DNA of 12,011 nt, taken from JAJPJG01 sp034667645. Lineage in GTDB: Bacteria > Verrucomicrobiota > Verrucomicrobiia > Chthoniobacterales > Chthoniobacteraceae. Below, piece after piece: positions 7,769 through 12,011 of this stretch. The stretch covers positions 1 through 12,011 of the forward strand of contig JAXDQV010000213.1 in assembly GCA_034667645.1 (NCBI GenBank), read 5' to 3'. Position 1 is the stretch's first letter. Each line of letters begins with the position of its first letter. Position numbers and translations under genes: made by a program. The notes below the pieces were generated by a model that worked only from the letters and a program-made list of their open reading frames with translations, ran no database searches and was not told the DNA's origin.

Positions 7769-8299
7769 CTACTTCGCCGACCCTTGTTCCTCGATCTTGA
7801 GCACCAATGCACTTTCCATCTTGTCTGCCAGACCTAGTCCGCCTTCCCCGGTGGGGGCAGCGGCGAACTTTCCGCTCGTAGTCTTAAGGACAAAGCCTTC
7901 GCCTTGTTTCTTCAGCACGAATTTGCCCGAGGCGCCCGTCGGCTCCTGGTTCACGCGATTGATCTTGCCCGCGTCTTCGACCCAGAAGCTCGGCTTGTTT
8001 TTGCCCGCATCGGAAACCTGGCCGGGAGTGTATTTGATCTTCACCTCGTCCCCGTCGTCCAGCCCTCCGCCATTGGAATCAACCACCGCAAACGTCGTCT
8101 TGTCCGTGACGGATTTGCCGCTTAGGTCGAGGCCGCCACTTGCCGCCGTTGAGACGTATTTGCCGTCGGCCGTTTTCAAGGCGACGCGCTTTTCTTGCGT
8201 AGTTTCCTGGGCCAGGATTACGGAAGCCGTGGAGAGGCGAAGCGCGGCGATCGCTGCGATACAGACAGTCGACTGAAGCGTTCTTCTGGGGAATTTCAT
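7769..8299 (-). CDS. Secreted beta-trefoil (fascin-like) protein
   Basis: This is a small exported protein of 176 residues. MKFPRRTLQSTVCIAAIAAL begins a signal peptide that probably ends near ILA (28-30). The rest looks like a beta-trefoil of the fascin/actin-crosslinking superfamily. The repeated phrases VALKTADGKYVSTA (39-52) and FVLKTTSGKFAAAP (136-149) each open a trefoil lobe, and FAVVDSNGG and FVLKKQGEGF lie between them. Such domains usually bind carbohydrate or protein ligands; no enzyme residues are visible. A Lys-Arg pair (37-38) sits between the signal peptide and the first lobe. The ATG at 8299 is preferred because it opens the signal peptide; the Shine-Dalgarno is weak. The kexin-like protease gene follows 97 bases downstream on the same strand. 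The 94 bases upstream (8300-8393) include a TGTGG/CCACA inverted repeat (8319-8336) but no convincing promoter. The fold call is moderate and the function unknown. Confidence 0.75.
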   Translation of the reverse strand: MKFPRRTLQSTVCIAAIAALRLSTASVILAQETTQEKRVALKTADGKYVSTAASGGLDLSGKSVTDKTTFAVVDSNGGGLDDGDEVKIKYTPGQVSDAGKNKPSFWVEDAGKINRVNQEPTGASGKFVLKKQGEGFVLKTTSGKFAAAPTGEGGLGLADKMESALVLKIEEQGSAK

Positions 8300-8393
8300 A
8301 GGTGTCAAAAATAAACGCTGTGGAAATTGACCCACAACGAAAAAAGTGCGGCACTTATACGAAGACTCGAGGATGAACCCTTAAAGTCGAAAC

Positions 8394-8966
8394 CTAGACT
8401 CTAAGCGAGCCTCGGAACCCTCTGGCGGCATAGTAAGACTGCGCACCGTTGTGACCTACGAAGATGCGGCCGTAGCGGCGGTCACAATAGAGCGCACCGC
8501 CGAGTTTTCTGATCTCAGCAGGGGTCTTCACCCAACTCGACGTCTTCCTATCGAAATCTCCGAGTTTCTGCAGACCTTGATACTCTTCTTCCGTCAACAG
8601 CTCGATGCCCATGGCCGCAGCCATATCCACGGCGGTTGTTTTCGGTTTATGTTCCTTCCTCGATTCCAGCCCTTCACGGTCGTAACAAACACTTACCCGG
8701 CTCTTAGGAGTCTCCGCTGAGCAATCATAGAAAATGGTCTCGCCAGTCTTCTTGTCCTGACCAACAACATCCGGTTCACCCCCGGTTCTTTCCATTTCAT
8801 GGAGTGACCACAGTTTTCCAGGACTGGCTTCCAGCTTGGCTTGGACTTTAGGCCACTCAACACCTTTATGTCGGTTTAGGTTTTTCTCAAAACGGTCTTT
8901 CAATACTCCCAGTAGTTCTTCACGTAGTTTCGGTGACAACGTCTTTTCTGTTTCAGCGTCTTTCAT
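8394..8966 (-). CDS. DUF4256 family protein
   Basis: This 190-residue soluble protein has no signal peptide or membrane segment. It matches DUF4256, a conserved family of unknown function, across its whole length: LREELLGVLKDRFEKNLNRH at 14-33, LWSLHEMERTGGEPDVVG at 52-69, IFYDCSAETPKSRVSVCYDR at 78-97, DMAAAMGIELLTEEEY at 114-129, SSWVKTPAEIRKLGGALYCD at 143-162 and SYYAARGFRGSLRV at the end. The repeated conserved Asp, Glu, Cys and Arg residues could form an active site, but none has been shown. I placed the start at the ATG 8966, where the family alignment begins, with a GGGA-type Shine-Dalgarno about nine bases upstream. An ATG at 9026 would add 20 poorly conserved residues. Codons are much richer in A and T at third positions than in the surrounding genes, which suggests recent transfer. 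It is not clearly in an operon with either neighbour. Confidence 0.88.
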   Translation of the reverse strand: MKDAETEKTLSPKLREELLGVLKDRFEKNLNRHKGVEWPKVQAKLEASPGKLWSLHEMERTGGEPDVVGQDKKTGETIFYDCSAETPKSRVSVCYDREGLESRKEHKPKTTAVDMAAAMGIELLTEEEYQGLQKLGDFDRKTSSWVKTPAEIRKLGGALYCDRRYGRIFVGHNGAQSYYAARGFRGSLRV

Positions 8967-9034
8967 ATAGGTTTCCCATTTTATGCTATGTTGCGTAAAG
9001 AGTTGGCGATTAGACCGACTTTTCAAACTGAGTT

Positions 9035-9099
9035 GTCGCAGGCCGGAGGCAGGTGCCGAGACGCACCGAGCGGTTTACTGCAGCGCATCGTTCGGCGAC
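9035..9099. repeat. Imperfect inverted repeat between the membrane protein gene and DUF4256
   Basis: GTCGC (9035-9039) pairs with GCGAC (9095-9099), and inside it GGTGC (9052-9056) pairs with GCACC (9063-9067) across a six-base loop. On the minus strand the structure starts six bases after the stop of the membrane protein gene and ends before the leader of the DUF4256 gene. It has no U-tract, so it is not a typical rho-independent terminator. I looked for integron attC core sites and did not find an inverted RYYYAAC/GTTRRRY pair. Its role is unknown. Confidence 0.35.
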
Positions 9100-9105
9100 G
9101 GTTGG

Positions 9106-9570
9106 TTACCAGCGAATGACATAGAAACAAAAGGCTAGCTCGCAGTAAGATGCCACGTTGGCTGCCGCGACGCTCGCGACCAAGTGCTGGCGCGGGAAAC
9201 GTCGCGTGATAAATCGAAAGAATGCATACTCTAGTGTAAAGCTAAGCAAGGCTGCCCAGACAAACCCGATTACGGATAAAGCCAACCAGTGCGGCCCGTG
9301 ACCTATCGACTGGAATTGGTGTTCCGGTGAGCCAAGCGTAATCGGAACCAAGCCGCTGGGCAAAATAAACGATAAGAAAAGACCTAAAACCCATGAGCAG
9401 AGGTTGGCCGCGACAACTAATCCGAAAAGCTTCGGTGGACTGATAACGCAGCGGTAGAACCAACAATATACAGCGAACTCGGTGAGCAGCGCGAGAACTG
9501 CGCAGAACGGCAGAAAGAAACTGATGAGGTATGCCGAAGAGGGAGCGGGAAAGATGACATTTGCAAGCAT
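9106..9570 (-). CDS. Small four-helix membrane protein, function unknown
   Basis: This 154-residue protein is strongly hydrophobic, with four likely transmembrane helices at about 13-38, 48-71, 94-116 and 129-152. A short polar loop (72-93) contains the phrase GHGPHW, and a basic stretch (ITRRFPRQ, 121-128) lies between helices 3 and 4. The start MLANVIFPAPSSAYL has no cleavable signal and probably inserts directly. The frame is open across its whole length with hydrophobic periodicity that a chance reading frame would not show. The ATG at 9570 is the natural start, but no good Shine-Dalgarno precedes it. I recognise no enzyme motif; similar small membrane proteins with a PAPS-AAY-like start occur as hypotheticals in Verrucomicrobiota, which I recall only loosely. 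It runs in the same direction as DUF4256, 139 bases upstream of it, and divergently from the oxidoreductase operon. Confidence 0.7.
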   Translation of the reverse strand: MLANVIFPAPSSAYLISFFLPFCAVLALLTEFAVYCWFYRCVISPPKLFGLVVAANLCSWVLGLFLSFILPSGLVPITLGSPEHQFQSIGHGPHWLALSVIGFVWAALLSFTLEYAFFRFITRRFPRQHLVASVAAANVASYCELAFCFYVIRW

Positions 9571-9639
9571 GACGTGGCTAGTCGCCTAGCAGGGTGCAGG
9601 CATCCTACGCGACAGAAAGCAAATACGACAATTTGTTCT

Positions 9640-9666
9640 CCCCTTCATGACAAGTCCCTGAAGGGG
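9640..9666. repeat. Perfect 8-bp inverted repeat (hairpin)
   Basis: CCCCTTCA (9640-9647) and TGAAGGGG (9659-9666) form an uninterrupted eight-base-pair stem around an eleven-base loop. Neither strand has a following T-run, so a rho-independent terminator is unlikely. It lies about 70 bases upstream of the membrane protein start, where it could be a leader structure or a remnant of a small mobile element. It is visible directly; its role is inference. Confidence 0.5.
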
Positions 9667-9696
9667 TTGCTGGTTCGCGCCAACAGGCGACGTCTG

Positions 9697-9750
9697 GCGA
9701 TTTTTTCACAGATTCTTTTAGGGCTACCAAAACAGAGCCCCAAAAATCGC
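9697..9750. repeat. Nested inverted repeat, 9-bp outer stem and 5-bp inner stem
   Basis: GCGATTTTT (9697-9705) is perfectly complementary to AAAAATCGC (9742-9750). Inside it GGGCT (9721-9725) pairs with AGCCC (9736-9740) around a ten-base loop. One base separates the inner and outer stem on the right and fifteen bases on the left, so a single folded structure with a large bulge is possible on either strand. No T-run follows. It could be a regulatory RNA leader, an operator pair or a decayed mobile-element end; I cannot tell which. Confidence 0.5.
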
Positions 9751-9890
9751 GTTATTTAGAAGACTGATCCCCTAGCCTGCGGCTTGACGCCCGCGAAAGT
9801 GACCGTGAAAGACAGGTGAACGAGACCGGATCGAAAAAAGAAAAAGGCTCGCGGAAAGCGAACCTCGCTGTGTAAATGGAGTTCCTTTTT

Positions 9891-11705
9891 GTGAGCATCC
9901 CCGCTGACTCGCTGTCCTCCACCTCCCCGCAACTAACGCCCGCTCGCGCCGATCTCCGGCCCGAGCACATTCGCGACGCAGTAATCCGGCTCGCTGGAAA
10001 TTCCCAGGACGGGATTCAGTCGGCCGGCGCCTTCCTCGCGCGGCTCGCAGGGCGCAGCGCGCAGGATGTGATGACTTACATGACGATCCCCTCGACGATC
10101 TCGGGCGGGCCGTCGATTTTCCAGGTTCGCATCGGCACGGGCGAGGTGCTTTCTGCGGGCGACGAAGCGGATTTTCTCACGGTTTTTTATCAGCACAGTT
10201 ACGAGGACCACATCGGGTTTTTGCGCGAGGGCGGCGTGCTGCTTTACGACTCCGATCACGTGCAGCCAAACCTCGACGACCGGCGCTACACCTATCTCGG
10301 CGTCCCGATCACCGGTCTCACGGTCGAAGCACTCGGCGGCACCGCGAAGGACAAGGGCAAGAACATGTTCGTGCTCGGGCTGATCGCGAAGATCTTCGAT
10401 CTCGATACCGAGAAGCTGAAAAATCTCATCCGCGAAAAATTCGCCGGCAAAGCGACGGACATTGCGAACACGGCGCTCTCAGGATTTCAGGCGGGTTTTG
10501 GCTATCCGGTCGGCAACGTTCTCTCGACGCTTTACCGTTTTGAAAAACACGAGAAAACCGGCGGGCGCGAGCAGGTCACGATGGATGGCAATCAGGCGCT
10601 CGCCTACGGCCTGATCGCGGCCGGTGTCCGCTACGGCGCGGGCTATCCGATCACGCCCTGGTCATCGATCATGGAGATTTTACGCAGCGAGCTGCCGAAA
10701 TATTCCGGGATGTTCATTCAATGCGAGGACGAGCTCGCGGCCGTCTCGATGGCGCTCGGCTTTTCGTATGCGGGGCATCTCGCGGTGACGGGCAGCGCCG
10801 GCCCCGGCATCTCGCTGAAAAGCGAAGCGATCGGCTGGGCTTCGATGGCCGAGATGCCGTTGATTGTCGTCAATGTGCAGCGCGGCGGGCCGAGCACCGG
10901 CTTGCCGACGAATGTCGAGCAAAGCGATTTGAACCAAGCGATCTTCGGCGGACACGGGGACAGCCCGCGCGTCGTGCTCGCGCCGAGAACGGTCGAGGAT
11001 TGTTTTTACGCCGCGCTCGAAGCCGGTCGCATTGCGCGCAAATACAGCACCCCGGTTTTCATCCTCAGCGACGCCTCGCTCGCGACGCGGATCGAAGCAT
11101 TCGATGAGCCGGATCTGGCGTCACTGATGCACGATCCGAAACCGAATCTCACGCCGCGCGCGGCCGATTTTCAGCCGTATCCGCTCGATCGCATCACGCA
11201 GCACGCTCCGCCCGGAACGCGAATGGAGGGCGGAAAATATCCGATTGTCACCGGCCTCGAACATGACGAGATGGGCCACCCGACCGGACGGCCCACGCTG
11301 CACATCAGCATGACCGCGAAACGCCGCAGCAAGTTGCAAACGCTGGCGGAGGAATTGCCGGTGCCGCGCGTTTACGGCGAGCAGGAGGGCGAGGCACTGC
11401 TTGTCGGCTGGGGCTCGACTTACGGGCCGATTCATGAGGCGGTGAAACGGGCGCGGGAACGGGGCGAAAGCCTCGCGGCACTCCATCTCCGCCACATCAA
11501 TCCGCTGCCGAATGGCCTCGAAGAGATTTTTGCGCGCTTCAAGCGCGTGATCGTGGTCGAGATGAACGACGAGGGTCTTTACGGCTACGGCCAGCTCGCT
11601 ACGATTTTGCGCGCACGCTACTGCGATCCGAAAATTCGCAGCCTCACCAAAACCGACGGACTGACTTTCCGCGTCCGCGAAATCCTGGAAGGAGTTTTGA
11701 AATGA
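9891..11705 (+). CDS. korA: 2-oxoacid:ferredoxin oxidoreductase, fused gamma-alpha subunit (KorA)
   Basis: This 604-residue cytoplasmic subunit works with KorB to oxidise a 2-oxoacid, most likely 2-oxoglutarate, to its acyl-CoA while reducing ferredoxin. The gamma-type domain comes first: GNSQDGIQSAG (36-46) and TIPSTISGGPSIFQVRIGTG (65-84), through to about 195. The alpha-type pyrimidine-binding domain opens at about 235 (ALAYGLIAAGVRYGAG) with the signature YPITPWSS (252-259). It continues with CEDELAAVSMALG (278-290), GSAGPG (301-306), QRGGPSTGLPT (330-340) and EQSDL (343-347). A transketolase-C-like domain (about 495-590) completes it. The length suits the gamma-alpha fusions, as in mycobacterial KorA. 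I prefer the GTG at 9891 because GGAG lies nine bases upstream; an in-frame ATG at 9876 would add five residues and has no good ribosome site. The gene overlaps korB by ATGA. Oxoglutarate rather than pyruvate is inferred from the two-subunit layout. Confidence 0.9.
   Translation: MSIPADSLSSTSPQLTPARADLRPEHIRDAVIRLAGNSQDGIQSAGAFLARLAGRSAQDVMTYMTIPSTISGGPSIFQVRIGTGEVLSAGDEADFLTVFYQHSYEDHIGFLREGGVLLYDSDHVQPNLDDRRYTYLGVPITGLTVEALGGTAKDKGKNMFVLGLIAKIFDLDTEKLKNLIREKFAGKATDIANTALSGFQAGFGYPVGNVLSTLYRFEKHEKTGGREQVTMDGNQALAYGLIAAGVRYGAGYPITPWSSIMEILRSELPKYSGMFIQCEDELAAVSMALGFSYAGHLAVTGSAGPGISLKSEAIGWASMAEMPLIVVNVQRGGPSTGLPTNVEQSDLNQAIFGGHGDSPRVVLAPRTVEDCFYAALEAGRIARKYSTPVFILSDASLATRIEAFDEPDLASLMHDPKPNLTPRAADFQPYPLDRITQHAPPGTRMEGGKYPIVTGLEHDEMGHPTGRPTLHISMTAKRRSKLQTLAEELPVPRVYGEQEGEALLVGWGSTYGPIHEAVKRARERGESLAALHLRHINPLPNGLEEIFARFKRVIVVEMNDEGLYGYGQLATILRARYCDPKIRSLTKTDGLTFRVREILEGVLK
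11687..11694 (+). promoter_or_regulatory. Strong Shine-Dalgarno for korB inside the korA end
   Basis: GGAAGGAG, at the end of korA, precedes the korB ATG (11702-11704) by seven bases. The ATG shares bases with the korA TGA (11703-11705) as ATGA. Coupled translation would help make the two subunits in equal amounts. Confidence 0.75.
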
Positions 11706-12011
11706 TCGCCCCCGAACCAATGACCGCTCCGGCGATTGACCGTCCGAAGCTCACGAAAAAAGACATCACCGCCGACCATCCGACGTGGTGTCCGGGCTGC
11801 GGCGATTTCGCCGTGCTCGCGTCATTTTACAAGGTCCTCGAAAAGCGCCAGCTCCCGCACGAAAACATCGTCACGCTCGCCGGCATCGGGTGCTCGTCGC
11901 GCTTTCCGTATTTCGTGAATACGCACGGCGCGCACTTCATCCACGGCCGCGCGGTGCCGCTCGCCAGCGGGGTCAGCCTCTCCCGGCCGGACGTGCATGT
12001 TTTTCTTTTCG
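11702..12011 (+). CDS. korB: 2-oxoacid:ferredoxin oxidoreductase beta subunit (KorB), partial
   Basis: These are the first 103 codons of the thiamine-diphosphate-binding beta subunit; the gene continues past the window. After a 25-residue lead, HPTWCPGCGDFAVLASFYKV (26-45) carries the CxxC pair Cys30 and Cys33 that helps hold the [4Fe-4S] cluster. AGIGCSSRFPYFVNTHG (60-76) follows with a further conserved cysteine, Cys64, and HFIHGRAVPLASGVSLSRPD (78-97) matches the family segment that leads to the GDGD thiamine-diphosphate motif, which lies just outside. The family is usually about 280-350 residues long. It is coupled to korA by the ATGA overlap and a strong ribosome site, so the two proteins surely form one enzyme. 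The lead is longer than in many homologues and contains a second ATG (codon 7). Confidence 0.93.
   Translation, partial: MIAPEPMTAPAIDRPKLTKKDITADHPTWCPGCGDFAVLASFYKVLEKRQLPHENIVTLAGIGCSSRFPYFVNTHGAHFIHGRAVPLASGVSLSRPDVHVFLF

Larger units (their letters stand above)
9571..9890. other. Gene-free divergent intergenic region with inverted repeats
   Basis: No convincing gene lies in these 320 bases. A 61-codon frame on the plus strand (9574-9759) is basic and has no family resemblance or ribosome site. The region must hold promoters for the membrane protein gene to the left and for korA to the right. A TTGACG at 9784-9789 could be a -35 box, but the expected -10 is poor. The left end has GTCGC-C-TAG / CTA-C-GCGAC (9581-9613), an imperfect palindrome. 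TACGACAATTTGTTC (9624-9638) is partly palindromic, as operators of BlaI/MecI-type repressors are, but it diverges on one side. Two further inverted repeats are listed separately. It is more AT-rich than the flanking operons. Confidence 0.6.

Noticed and set aside
9027..9105. Integron attC site.
   Set aside because: Only single core-like boxes with one mismatch each were found, in direct rather than inverted orientation, and no integrase is visible.
9640..9666. Rho-independent terminator.
   Set aside because: The stem is good, but no T-run follows on either strand, and no gene ends there.
9574..9759. A 61-codon plus-strand frame in the divergent gap.
   Set aside because: No ribosome site, very basic composition, and it covers the inverted repeats.

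Overview
The window is GC-rich, densely coded bacterial DNA. No rRNA, tRNA, CRISPR array or transposase is visible. The gene content suggests Verrucomicrobiota or a close relative in the PVC group. The clues are a gamma-alpha fused 2-oxoacid:ferredoxin oxidoreductase, a large secreted protease ending in a D-x-D-G-D-G-x-x-N-x-x-E repeat with an FIRFR-type tail, a signal-peptide-bearing Hcp-like protein, and a DUF4256 protein. This placement is inference from family composition, not from a marker gene.

Left part, minus strand (1-1312): a PLP-dependent sugar aminotransferase of the DegT/VioA type is coupled by a GTGA overlap to a gene that leaves the window. That partial gene resembles the N-terminal domain of LpxD-like acyltransferases. 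Together they look like part of a nucleotide-sugar or surface polysaccharide pathway. A divergent gene at 1440-1991 encodes a secreted Hcp-fold protein (type VI tube family) with no T6SS genes around it.

Middle, minus strand (1993-8299): four genes run in one direction. In transcription order they are a secreted beta-trefoil protein, a 1230-residue kexin/furin-like secreted protease, a rhomboid intramembrane protease, and a YhaM-like HD-domain 3'-5' exoribonuclease. The last three are separated by only 45 and 9 bases and are probably co-transcribed. The beta-trefoil protein has a Lys-Arg site just after its signal peptide, so it could be a substrate of the neighbouring Lys-Arg-type convertase; this is speculation.

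Accessory-looking stretch (about 8300-9875): base composition is clearly more AT-rich here. It holds a DUF4256 gene, a small four-helix membrane protein gene, and three imperfect or perfect inverted repeats in the gaps. This may be acquired DNA, but no mobility gene is visible.

Right part, plus strand (9891-12011): the genes for the two subunits of a 2-oxoacid (probably 2-oxoglutarate) ferredoxin oxidoreductase overlap by ATGA. The beta gene has a strong Shine-Dalgarno and runs off the window. This is core central metabolism.
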